The notes beneath the pieces were generated by a model. The model was not told the DNA's origin. It made no database searches and saw nothing but the letters and a program-made list of their open reading frames with translations. The position numbers and the translations under genes were made by a program. A stretch of DNA of 64,000 nucleotides. Source: DASZTV01 sp035550655. Its GTDB lineage: Bacteria; Actinomycetota; Actinomycetes; JAFAQI01. Within the stretch, counting starts at the first letter, position 1. Each line of letters opens with the position of its first letter. Location: the NCBI GenBank assembly GCA_035550655.1, contig DASZOU010000029.1, positions 1 through 64,000 of the forward strand, in the 5' to 3' direction. Below are positions 54,262 to 62,208 of the stretch, piece after piece.

Positions 54262-54536
54262 CACCGCCGCGGCGGCCGCCGGTCATGAAGCGACTCGCCC
54301 TCCTTCAGGGGCGGGACCTCCGCGGGCAGCTCGATAGGCGGCTCGTAGCCGGGATTACGAACCTTCTTCCAGACGTCGCGCATCACGAGCGGGAAGAGCA
54401 CGAACAGCAGGGGAATCCCGCCGAGGTACAGGGACACGTAGATCCAGCCTGCTGTGATCGCTTTCCATGTCGGATACACCGCGATCACGAGACACACGAT
54501 CGTCCAGAGCACCCGGCCGACTGGTCCGAAGCTCAC
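54258..54536 (-). CDS. Small two-helix membrane protein
   Basis: A 92-residue protein from GTG 54536 (VSFGPVGRVLWTIVCLVIAVYPTWKAI). It has two membrane helices (about residues 8-26 and 32-52) and a polar Pro/Glu-rich cytoplasmic tail. Family not recognised. It is coupled to the PAP2 gene by a GTGA overlap, so a joint membrane role is possible. Confidence 0.65.
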   Translation of the reverse strand: MSFGPVGRVLWTIVCLVIAVYPTWKAITAGWIYVSLYLGGIPLLFVLFPLVMRDVWKKVRNPGYEPPIELPAEVPPLKEGESLHDRRPPRRW

Positions 54537-54568
54537 CGTCGACCTGCGCCAGCGCGAGGTGGGCCGGT

Positions 54569-55009
54569 TCACTCCCGTTCGAGCACGAAAACCGGGATCA
54601 GCCGATCCGTCCAGGACTGGTACGCCGCGTAGTCCGGGTAGGCCGCCACACCGCGCTCCCACCACTCGGCGCGTTCCTCGCCCGTGACCTCGCGTGCGAT
54701 CATGTCCCACTTGTCCGAGCCGTCTTGCAGCTCGACGTGCGGATCGGCCCGCAGGTTGCTGACCCAGGCAGGATCCTTCGGGTCACCGCCCTTGGAGCCG
54801 ATGATCGCGTACTTACCCTCGTGCTCGACCCGCATGATCCCGTTCTTGCGCAGCTTTCCGGTCTTCGCGCCCCGGCAGGTGAGGATCACGACCGGATACT
54901 GGGTGTCGAACAGGTTCGGGGCCTCTTTGCCCCCCGAGCGCTCGTAGGCCTCCACCTGTTCGCGGACCCAGTCCCAGGAGCTCGGCTCGTACTCGCCTTG
55001 CAGGGGCAT
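54569..55009 (-). CDS. Deazaflavin (F420)-dependent nitroreductase family protein
   Basis: A 146-residue split-barrel protein of the Ddn/F420H2-dependent quinone reductase family. VVILTCRGAKTGKLRKNGIMRVEHEGKYAIIGSKGGDPKDPAWVSNLRADP is the diagnostic block. It implies that the host makes F420. The ATG shares one base with the stop of the upstream aldo/keto reductase gene (TGATG). Confidence 0.88.
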   Translation of the reverse strand: MPLQGEYEPSSWDWVREQVEAYERSGGKEAPNLFDTQYPVVILTCRGAKTGKLRKNGIMRVEHEGKYAIIGSKGGDPKDPAWVSNLRADPHVELQDGSDKWDMIAREVTGEERAEWWERGVAAYPDYAAYQSWTDRLIPVFVLERE

Positions 55010-56025
55010 CAGCGGTTCACCGGCCGGGTTCTCGGCGACTGCCGCTCGGTGTGGGACGGATCGTTGATGACCACGTCGCCGAGCGCTTCGTCAATCGCCT
55101 TCATGACGTCGCTGTCGAGCACGACACCCGCGGCGACGACGTTGTCCACGATCTGCTCGGGGCGCGACGCGCCGATGATCGCGCTGGAGACGTTGGGATT
55201 CTGCAACACCCACGCGACTGCCAGCTGCGCCATCGACAGCCCAGCGTCGGCTGCGATCGGTACGAGACGCTGAACCGCTTCGAGCACCGAGTCCTGCAGC
55301 CAGTGCTTGACGTTGCTGGCGCCTCCGGTCTCGTCGGTCGCGCGGGTTCCCTCCGGCACCGGCTCGCCGGGCTTGTACTTGCCGGTGAGCACGCCCTGCG
55401 CGATCGGCGACCACACGATCTGACCGATCCCGAGCTCCTCGCTGGTCGGCACGACCTTCGCCTCGATGACCCGCCACAGCATCGAGTACTGCGGCTGGTT
55501 CGATACGAACGGGATCTTCAGCTCGGTCGCGAGCGCGTGGCCGGCGCGCAGCTGTTCGGCGGTCCACTCGGAGACGCCGATGTAGTGGACCTTGCCGCTG
55601 TGCACCAGGTCGGCGAATGCCGACATCGTCTCCTCGAGCGGAGTCTCGTAGTCGTAGCGGTGCGCCTGGTAGAGGTCGATGTGGTCGGTCTGCAGCCGGG
55701 TCAGGGAGGCGGCGCAGGACTCCATGATGTGTTTGCGCGACAGCCCGGAGTCGTTCGGGCCGCCGGGCCCGGTCGGGGCGTAGACCTTCGTGAAGATCTC
55801 CAGCGACTCGCGGCGCTCGCCCTTCAGCGCCTTGCCGAGCACCGTCTCTGCCTTCGTGTTGGCGTAGACGTCGGCGGTGTCGAACGTCGTGATGCCGGAC
55901 TCGATCGCCTGCTTCACGCACGCGATGGCCTGCTTTTCCTCGACCTGTGAGCCGTGCGTGATCCAGTTGCCGTACGAGATCGCCGAGACCTTGAGCCCGG
56001 ATGTGCCGAGTCGCCGAAACTCCAT
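55009..56025 (-). CDS. Aldo/keto reductase (Kv-beta-like)
   Basis: NADPH-dependent oxidoreductase of 338 residues. The catalytic tetrad is Asp49, Tyr54, Lys80 and His122 (TTFDTADVY; FTKVYAP; LYQAHRYD). The C-terminal SSAIIGASRPEQIVDNV holds the cofactor loop. The VSNQPQYSMLWR and IVWSPIAQGVLTGKY blocks are typical of Kv-beta/YajO-like proteins. The physiological substrate is unknown. It forms a two-gene unit with the F420 enzyme. Confidence 0.92.
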   Translation of the reverse strand: MEFRRLGTSGLKVSAISYGNWITHGSQVEEKQAIACVKQAIESGITTFDTADVYANTKAETVLGKALKGERRESLEIFTKVYAPTGPGGPNDSGLSRKHIMESCAASLTRLQTDHIDLYQAHRYDYETPLEETMSAFADLVHSGKVHYIGVSEWTAEQLRAGHALATELKIPFVSNQPQYSMLWRVIEAKVVPTSEELGIGQIVWSPIAQGVLTGKYKPGEPVPEGTRATDETGGASNVKHWLQDSVLEAVQRLVPIAADAGLSMAQLAVAWVLQNPNVSSAIIGASRPEQIVDNVVAAGVVLDSDVMKAIDEALGDVVINDPSHTERQSPRTRPVNR

Positions 56026-56029
56026 GCCT

Positions 56030-56527
56030 TCAGACGCTACCCATGGCCGAGTCGATGCAGGCGCGCAGTGCCTCGTCGTCGGGCTCGACGAGCGGGCGGA
56101 ACCGGCCGAGCACGCTGCCGTCGCGGCCGACCACGAACTTCTCGAAGTTCCACTGGATGTCGCCGGCCTTGCCCTCGGTGTCGTGCGCAGCGGTCAGTAC
56201 GTCGTACACGGCGTCCCGCCCGTCGCCGTTGACCTCGACCTTCGCGGTCATCGGGAAGCTCACTCCGTACGTCGTGGAGCAGAACGTCGCGATCTCCTCC
56301 GAGCTCCCCGGCTCTTGGGCGCCGAACTGGTTGCAGGGGAAGCCGACCACGGTGAAGCCGTCGCCGCCGATCTCCTGCTGGAGCGCTTCGAGCTTCTCGT
56401 ACTGCGGTGTCAGGCCACATCGGCTCGCCACGTTGACGACGAGTGCGACGCGGTGGCCGGTCAGCTCGCCGAACGTCGTCGGATCGCCCGACAAGGTGGT
56501 CACCGGCAGGTCACGAAGGTTGGTCAT
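56030..56527 (-). CDS. Glutathione peroxidase-family thiol peroxidase
   Basis: A 165-residue peroxidase with catalytic Cys37 (VNVASRCGLTPQYE), the GFPCNQFGAQEPG block and WNFEKF. Cys83 (ATFCSTTYG) is a candidate resolving cysteine, so thioredoxin or mycothiol systems, not glutathione, are the likely reductants in an actinobacterium. It ends 5 bases before the aldo/keto reductase start; a -10-like CAAGAT lies 6 bases before its own ATG. Confidence 0.9.
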   Translation of the reverse strand: MTNLRDLPVTTLSGDPTTFGELTGHRVALVVNVASRCGLTPQYEKLEALQQEIGGDGFTVVGFPCNQFGAQEPGSSEEIATFCSTTYGVSFPMTAKVEVNGDGRDAVYDVLTAAHDTEGKAGDIQWNFEKFVVGRDGSVLGRFRPLVEPDDEALRACIDSAMGSV

Positions 56528-56548
56528 GTCCCGATCTTGCCAGGGCGC

Positions 56549-57211
56549 TCAGCTGGTCGAGAAGCGGATGTCGAGCATCCGGTCCGCGGGGACCGCGCGG
56601 GTCAGGCGCAGGAGCGAGGCTTCCCGATGCAGCCAGCGTGACTCGGCGGCCAGCCGCGCTGCCGCGTCGTACTGCTCGAGGAAGCCCTGGCGGTCACCCA
56701 GATCGGCCAGAACGGTCGCCGCGACCACGTAGGACAGCAGCCGGGGATCGTCGGGCAGCTCAGGAGTGTCGATCGTCGCGCCGCGTAGCGCTGCCAGCTG
56801 CGCGCGATATCGGGTGTATTGCTGCTGCACGATCGGCACGAGTGCGGCGGCGTCGCCTGGAAGCTCCGGCAGCCACTCCACGCCCGCGCGTAGGTACGGC
56901 AATCCCTCGTCCAGGTCGAGCAGCCGGAACCGTCGGGTTCCGATCGTCTCCAGCTCGTAGGTGCCGTCGTCGCCCGGGTGGGTCGTGGCGACCTGCGCGA
57001 GGCACCCGATTTCGTAGAGCGCGCGCACGCCGTCGGCCCCCACCTCGCGGCCGGCTTTGATGGCGATCACCCCGAAGTGCCGTTCCGCCGCCGGCAGCTC
57101 GAGCAGATCGGCGACGAGACGCCGGTAGCGCGGCTCGAACACGTGCAGCGGCAGCGGCGCGCCCGGCAGCAGCACGGTCCCGAGCGGGAACAGCGCGATC
57201 AGGTCTGCCAT
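56549..57211 (-). CDS. LON substrate-binding domain protein
   Basis: A stand-alone Lon N-terminal (LAN) domain of 220 residues: LIALFPLGTVLLPGAPLPLHVFEPRYRRLVADLL, RHFGVIAIKAGREVG and GTRRFRLLDLDEGLPYLRAGVEWL. There is no ATPase or protease domain. The function of such proteins is unknown, possibly in protein quality control. It overlaps the HAD gene by 13 bases and is co-transcribed with it. Confidence 0.87.
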   Translation of the reverse strand: MADLIALFPLGTVLLPGAPLPLHVFEPRYRRLVADLLELPAAERHFGVIAIKAGREVGADGVRALYEIGCLAQVATTHPGDDGTYELETIGTRRFRLLDLDEGLPYLRAGVEWLPELPGDAAALVPIVQQQYTRYRAQLAALRGATIDTPELPDDPRLLSYVVAATVLADLGDRQGFLEQYDAAARLAAESRWLHREASLLRLTRAVPADRMLDIRFSTS

Positions 57212-58194
57212 CGCTCCACGTCGTGAACCTCGAAACCGTCGTCGGTGGCCTTCCAGCCCGCGGTCACCACGGCGGCGAGGTTCTCCTCGGGCTGCCCATG
57301 TGACCGTATGACGATCCGGTTCGATTCCGGGTCGAACTCGGCGACCGCGTCGCCGGATCTGCCTTGGTCCGCAGCCGGATGGCGGGCAATGAGACCCCGC
57401 AGGTCTTCGGCCACCAGATCCGGCCGCTCCGCGGGTGTCGCGGTCACGAGCGCCAGGAGGTCGGTGACACCGGTCAGGACGGCCATCGCAGGGATGCCGG
57501 CGGCGCGTGCGCCGGCGACGTCGGTGTCGAGCCGATCACCGACCACGAGTGGTCGGTGTGCGCCGGTGCGTGTCAGCGACTCGTCGAACAGCGGCCGCTC
57601 CGGCTTGCCCGCCACCACCGGATGCACCCCGGTCGCTGTGATCACCAGCGCGGCCAGCGAGCCCATGCCGGGCAGCAGCCCGCGCGGGGTGGGCAATGTC
57701 GCATCGAGATTCGATGCCACGAACATCGCGCCGGCTCGGATCGCGATGCTCGCCTCAGCCAGCCGGGCATAGTCGATCGTCGGGTCGTAGCCCATGACGA
57801 CGGCGTCCGGCTTCGGGTCGGCGTCGGTCACGACCCGAAGCCCTACGGCGGCGACCTCGTCGCGAAGTGCCGCCGCGCCCGCCACCAGGACGCTCGCGCC
57901 TCTCTCCAGGCGGTCTGCCAGGAGCCGCGCGGCGGCTTGCGCGCTCGTGACGACATCGGCGTCGGCGGCGTCGGCCCCCAAGGTGCGGAGCCGCTCTGCG
58001 ACCTCTGCCGCGGAGCGGGAGGCGTTGTTGGTGAGGTACGCCGTGCGCAGGCCGCGCCGCGCCGCCTCGGCGAGCGCCTCGATCGCATGCGGCGCGGCCT
58101 GCTCTCCGACGTTGACCACGCCGTCGAGGTCGAGCAGCGCGACATCGTAGGTCTGCGCCGGCGACGCCTCGCAGCCGGCGAGGGCCGCGCTCAA
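57199..58194 (-). CDS. HAD-superfamily (IIA, NagD-like) phosphatase
   Basis: A 331-residue phosphatase with the HAD motif I LLDLDGVVNVG (Asp22, Asp24), TNNASRSAAEVAERL, and the C-terminal LVVGDRLDTDVAGARAAGIPAMAVLTGV (motif IV). The C-terminal extension of about 60 residues (IVIRSHGQPEENLAAVVTAGWKATDDGFEV) goes beyond the core fold. The TTG start overlaps the MFS stop as TTGA; the longer frame to 58251 lies in that gene. The substrate may be p-nitrophenyl- or nucleotide-like phosphates. Confidence 0.88.
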   Translation of the reverse strand: MSAALAGCEASPAQTYDVALLDLDGVVNVGEQAAPHAIEALAEAARRGLRTAYLTNNASRSAAEVAERLRTLGADAADADVVTSAQAAARLLADRLERGASVLVAGAAALRDEVAAVGLRVVTDADPKPDAVVMGYDPTIDYARLAEASIAIRAGAMFVASNLDATLPTPRGLLPGMGSLAALVITATGVHPVVAGKPERPLFDESLTRTGAHRPLVVGDRLDTDVAGARAAGIPAMAVLTGVTDLLALVTATPAERPDLVAEDLRGLIARHPAADQGRSGDAVAEFDPESNRIVIRSHGQPEENLAAVVTAGWKATDDGFEVHDVERWQT

Positions 58195-59660
58195 GCCGGC
58201 GGCGCGGCGCGGCCCGGGATCGCGAGCGCGGTCAGCGCGGCGACTGCGCACGCGATCGCCGCGCCCGCGAAAGCGTGGTCGTAGCCCGAAGTCTGCGCGG
58301 CGAGGGGGTTCACGGTCAGCGCGTGGGTGTAGCGGAAGCTGTTCTGAGCCAGGAGGTCATGGGTGCGGGTGGTCGCCACGGTCGCGAGCGCGGCGAGTCC
58401 GATCGAGCCACCTACCTGTCGCGCCGTGTTGAGCACGCCGGAGGCGAGACCAGCCTGAGTCCAGTGCACGCCGGTGGTTGCCGCGGTGGCCAACGGAGTG
58501 AAGCAGAGGCCGACGCCGAAGGAGATCAGCAGTGTCCCGCCGAGCATCCCGCTGACGTAGCTGCTCGCCGCCGTGAGCTGGGTGAGCCAAGCGAACCCGC
58601 TGGCTGACATGCCGAGTCCCACGAACAACAGCGCGCGCGGTCCGACCCTGCCGATGATCCGTCCCGCTGTCTGCGCGCCGATGATGATCGCCGCGCTCAT
58701 CGGCAGGAACAGCAGCCCGGCATGGAGCGGTGTATGGCCTTTCACCCGTTGCAGGTACAGCGAGAGGAAGTACCACATCGAAAAGAAGGCCACCCCGAGC
58801 AGCAGCATCGTGATGTTCGCTGCGGAGACGGTGCGCGAGCGGAACAGCGACAGCGGCATCAGCGGGGACTTCACCTTCGTCTGGGTCCAGACGAAGACGA
58901 CAAGCAGCACCGCGGAGGCGGCCAGCAGACCGAGGGTCCGGCCCGACCCCCACGGGTGGGTGTCGGTGCCCACGATGGCGTAGACGAGCAGGGCGAGGCC
59001 GCCGGTCGCGAGGATGGAGCCCGTGACGTCAATCGCACGCTCGGCGTCGGGGCGCTTCATCTCCCTGAGGACGGCGAGAGCGGCAACGCCTGCGCCGATC
59101 CCGATGGGGATGTTGACGTAGAACACCCAGCGCCACGAAAGCTCTGAGGTGAGGATGCCACCGAGGATCACGCCGAACGCGCCGCCGAGCCCGGCGGTTG
59201 CGCTCCAGGCACCCAGTGCGCGATGCCGACCTTCACCTTCGGTGAAGGTGGTCATGATGATCGTGAGCGTCGCGGGCGACAGCACGGCTCCACCGAGACC
59301 CTGAACCGCACGCGCGGCGGTGAGCTCCCCGGAGCTCTGCGCGAGGCCGCCGAGCAGGCTGGCGACAGAGAACAGCACCAGGCCGCCGACGAACACCCGC
59401 CGCCGGCCGAACAGGTCGGCCAGCCGGCCGCCGAGCAACAGGAAACCGGCGAATGTCAGCACATAGGCGTTGACGACCCACTGCAGGCCGGTGGCGGAGT
59501 AGTGCAGGTCCGCGCCGATCTTCGGCAGCGCGACGTTCACGATCGAGACGTCGAGCACCACCATGAACTGCGCGACACACGCGACGGCCAGAAGTACGGC
59601 GTCAGAGGCGTGGTGGTCCTGGGCGACCGGCGTGCTGCTGGTCGCGGTGCCCTCTTGCAT
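58191..59660 (-). CDS. MFS drug exporter (DHA2/EmrB-QacA type)
   Basis: A 489-residue, probably 14-helix major facilitator. The DHA2 signature LDVSIVNVALPKIGADLHYSATGLQWVVNAYVLTFA is in helix 1-2, and GGRLADLFGRRRVF is the A-motif loop. Homologues export drugs, dyes or antibiotics. There is no dedicated regulator beside it. Its 4-base overlap with the HAD gene links it to a four-gene unit running to the LON-domain gene. Confidence 0.9.
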   Translation of the reverse strand: MQEGTATSSTPVAQDHHASDAVLLAVACVAQFMVVLDVSIVNVALPKIGADLHYSATGLQWVVNAYVLTFAGFLLLGGRLADLFGRRRVFVGGLVLFSVASLLGGLAQSSGELTAARAVQGLGGAVLSPATLTIIMTTFTEGEGRHRALGAWSATAGLGGAFGVILGGILTSELSWRWVFYVNIPIGIGAGVAALAVLREMKRPDAERAIDVTGSILATGGLALLVYAIVGTDTHPWGSGRTLGLLAASAVLLVVFVWTQTKVKSPLMPLSLFRSRTVSAANITMLLLGVAFFSMWYFLSLYLQRVKGHTPLHAGLLFLPMSAAIIIGAQTAGRIIGRVGPRALLFVGLGMSASGFAWLTQLTAASSYVSGMLGGTLLISFGVGLCFTPLATAATTGVHWTQAGLASGVLNTARQVGGSIGLAALATVATTRTHDLLAQNSFRYTHALTVNPLAAQTSGYDHAFAGAAIACAVAALTALAIPGRAAPPA

Positions 59661-60028
59661 CAGCGGGCGCGACCCCGAGCGGCTCGGTCTTCGCGGAGCT
59701 TGTTGAGCGCCTCTTCGAGGAGAACGTCGCCCTCGGCCATGGTCCGGCGCATCATGAGGAACTCGAAGGGGGTCTTCGGTGGTCCGCCTGCCATGCGCTC
59801 GCGCGGCGGCGGCTCATCCTGAGACGGTCCCGCCGGCTGGCCGCAGACCTGGCAGGCCCAGGTCTGCGGCAGCTCGACGTGAAGTGCGAACGCCGGCTTG
59901 CTTTCGTGTCCGGCGTGGCACCAGTAGGAGACCTGACGGCGGGGTTCTACAACCCCGCCGCGGTCGACTTCGGAGCCTGGCGCGCCGCCCAGCCGGCCGC
60001 CACGAATCGTGGAGCGTCGTGAACCCAT
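59660..60028 (-). CDS. rbpA: RNA polymerase-binding protein RbpA
   Basis: Actinobacterial protein that binds sigma factor and core RNA polymerase and stabilises open complexes. It has 122 residues: a flexible N-terminus with IRGGRLG, zinc-binding region SYWCHAGHESKPAFAL ... TWACQVCG (Cys37, His41, Cys59, Cys62) and a C-terminal sigma-interacting helix (LLEEALNKLREDRAARG). The C-terminal tail is Arg-rich. The AAGGAG ribosome binding site lies upstream. It ends 1 base into the MFS start. Confidence 0.93.
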   Translation of the reverse strand: MGSRRSTIRGGRLGGAPGSEVDRGGVVEPRRQVSYWCHAGHESKPAFALHVELPQTWACQVCGQPAGPSQDEPPPRERMAGGPPKTPFEFLMMRRTMAEGDVLLEEALNKLREDRAARGRAR

Positions 60029-60063
60029 GGCGCGCGTTTTCTCCTTGGTAGGTCGGTGAGCGC

Positions 60064-60267
60064 TTAGAGCGCCCGGACGTTCTCCGCCTGCGGACCCTTC
60101 TGGCCCTGCGTGATGTCGAACTCGACATTCTGACCCTCATCGAGGGAGCGGTAGCCCGTGCCCTGAATAGCGCTGAAGTGGACGAAGACGTCCGCGCTGC
60201 CGTCGCTCGGCGCGATGAAGCCGTAGCCCTTCTCGCCGTTGAACCACTTGACGGTGCCCTGAGCCAT
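60064..60267 (-). CDS. cspA: Cold shock protein
   Basis: A 67-residue single CSD protein binding single-stranded nucleic acid. RNP1 KGYGFIAP and RNP2 VFVHFSAI are intact. It lies 35 bases upstream of rbpA on the same strand. The stop codon lies in a short stem-loop (GCGCT TAG AGCGC, 60060-60072 on the plus strand). The upstream region of about 165 bases up to dus may hold a long, regulated leader, as csp genes often have. Confidence 0.95.
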   Translation of the reverse strand: MAQGTVKWFNGEKGYGFIAPSDGSADVFVHFSAIQGTGYRSLDEGQNVEFDITQGQKGPQAENVRAL

Positions 60268-60432
60268 TACTGAATCCTTTTACTTATTCGCCCCGAGTGG
60301 GACTAGGTCGACGCGGTGCTCTCGAATGACAGCCTGACGATCGCGTGGATGCTCCCGCGAACAGCGCCTTACGACCCAGCACAACGAGAACCTCGACCTC
60401 GAGAAAAGGCTAACACCCACTGGTGTCCCGGA

Positions 60433-61563
60433 CTAGCCGCCGGACACGAGCGCGTCGGCCTCGGCGGGCGGCGGCGTGGGATCCATGGCCGATTCGCGCC
60501 AGCCGGCCGGCAGCGTGACGCGCCGTGGCCCGTGGGTGTGGCCGCGCGCGATTCGTTCCGACCCGGCCGGGAGGGGCGTGTCGGGTCCGACCCGATCGAG
60601 CATGTCCGCGAGCAGCGTGTCGAGCTCGTCGAGTGACGACGTCTGCGCCAGATCGCGGCGCGCTCGGCCGCCGACGGGATACCCGGCGAGGTACCAGCTC
60701 ACGTGTTTGCGGAAGTCGCGCACGCCGAGGAACTCCTCGCCCATCCACTCCACGAGCAGCCGGACGTGGCGCCGCATCACGGCGACGACACCCGCCAGCG
60801 CCGGTGCCGGCTGCGGCGGGTGCCCGGCGCAGGCGTCGACGAGGTCGCGGAACAGCCAGGGCTTGCCGAGGCAGCCGCGGCCGACGACCACCCCGTCGCA
60901 TCCGGTCTCGCGCATCATCGCGATCCCGTCCTCGGCCACCCAGATGTCGCCGTTGCCGAGGACGGGGATCTCGGTGACCGCCTCCTTCAGGCGCGTGATC
61001 GCCGACCAGTCCGCCTGCCCGGAGTAGAGCTGCTCCGCAGTCCGCGCGTGGAGGGCGACGGCCGCGACGCCCTCATCGGCGGCGATCCGCCCGGCGTCGA
61101 GATAGGTGATCGACGTGTCGTCGACCCCGATCCGCATCTTCACCGTGACCGGGATGTCGCCGGCGCTCCGAACCGCCGCGCGAACGAGGTCGGTGAACAG
61201 CACGCGGTGCATCGGCAACGCCGCGCCGCCACCGAGCTTCGTGACCTTCGGGACCGGACAGCCCATGTTGAGGTCGATGTGGTCGGCTCCGTGGTCGAGC
61301 AGGATGTCGACGGCCTGACCGACGATGACGGGGTCGACGCCGTACAGCTGGATGCTTCGCACGTCCTCGTCCGGCCCGAACGTCAGCATCCGATGCGTGC
61401 GGCCGCTGCCCTCGACCAGGGCACGCGCCGACACCATCTCACTGACGTACAGCCCGGCGCCGAAGGAGCGGCACAGGGTGCGGAACGCCGAGTTCGTCAC
61501 ACCGGCCATCGGCGCGAGGACCACCGGCGGGTCCACGGCGATCGGCCCGATCGTCAGCGCCAT
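60433..61563 (-). CDS. dus: tRNA-dihydrouridine synthase (DusB-like)
   Basis: FMN-dependent enzyme reducing uridines in tRNA D-loops. The length is 376 residues. VVLAPMAGVTNSAFRTLCRSFGAGLYVSEMV, the active-site Cys102 in LNMGCPVPKVTKLGGGAAL, and GNGDIW plus GVVVGRGCLGKPWLF are family blocks. The ATG lies 10 bases inside maf, so the two are co-transcribed. The plus-strand dus-overlapping frames are shadows. Confidence 0.93.
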   Translation of the reverse strand: MALTIGPIAVDPPVVLAPMAGVTNSAFRTLCRSFGAGLYVSEMVSARALVEGSGRTHRMLTFGPDEDVRSIQLYGVDPVIVGQAVDILLDHGADHIDLNMGCPVPKVTKLGGGAALPMHRVLFTDLVRAAVRSAGDIPVTVKMRIGVDDTSITYLDAGRIAADEGVAAVALHARTAEQLYSGQADWSAITRLKEAVTEIPVLGNGDIWVAEDGIAMMRETGCDGVVVGRGCLGKPWLFRDLVDACAGHPPQPAPALAGVVAVMRRHVRLLVEWMGEEFLGVRDFRKHVSWYLAGYPVGGRARRDLAQTSSLDELDTLLADMLDRVGPDTPLPAGSERIARGHTHGPRRVTLPAGWRESAMDPTPPPAEADALVSGG

Positions 61564-62153
61564 AGCTCAATGATCCCCACACCGAGGTCGGCCAGCAGCC
61601 GGCGGATGACGGGTAGGGACAGGCCCACGACGTTGCTGTGGTCGCCTTCGATCCCGTCGACGAACGGCGCGCCACGGCCGTCGAGGGTGAACGCACCGGC
61701 AACCTCGAGCGGCTCGCCCGAGGCGACGTACGCCGCGATCTCCGCGTCGCTCGGAGTCCCGAAGTGGACCAGGGTGCTGCCCACGCCGGCTGCCGATAGC
61801 CCGGTGTCACAGTCGATGACGCAGTGGCCGGTGAGCAGCGTGCCACTGCGGCCACGCATGTTCTGCCATCGTGCCGTGGCCGCCGCGGCGGTCCCGGGCT
61901 TGCCCAGCGAGACGCCGTCAAGCACCAGCGTCGAGTCCGCGCCGAGGACGAGCGTCGCGGGCTGCGCGACCGTCGCCGCGACGGCGGTTGCTTTCAGCCT
62001 GGCGAGCTCGAGCACCATCGCCGACGGATCGTGACTGGGGACGAGGTCCTCGTCGACGCCGCTGACCACGACGTCGGGGTCGATCCCCGCATCACGCAGC
62101 AGCCGTAGCCGTGCCGGCGAGGCCGACGCGAGGACGAGCGTCCGGCGGGCCAC
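61554..62153 (-). CDS. maf: Maf-like nucleoside triphosphate pyrophosphatase
   Basis: House-cleaning dTTP/UTP (or modified-NTP) pyrophosphatase of 199 residues. LVLASASPARLRLLRDAGID, VLGADSTLV and GAFTLDGRGAPFVDGIEGDHSNVVGLSLPVIRRLL are diagnostic. GTG 62153 gives VARRTLVLASASPARL; the longer frame to 62354 antisense-overlaps the divergent gene and was rejected. It overlaps dus by 10 bases. Confidence 0.93.
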   Translation of the reverse strand: MARRTLVLASASPARLRLLRDAGIDPDVVVSGVDEDLVPSHDPSAMVLELARLKATAVAATVAQPATLVLGADSTLVLDGVSLGKPGTAAAATARWQNMRGRSGTLLTGHCVIDCDTGLSAAGVGSTLVHFGTPSDAEIAAYVASGEPLEVAGAFTLDGRGAPFVDGIEGDHSNVVGLSLPVIRRLLADLGVGIIELWR

Positions 62154-62208
62154 GACATAGATGCAAGCACGGAGCGATCGGTCATACTCCTTGGTGGAGG
62201 TCACCGCT

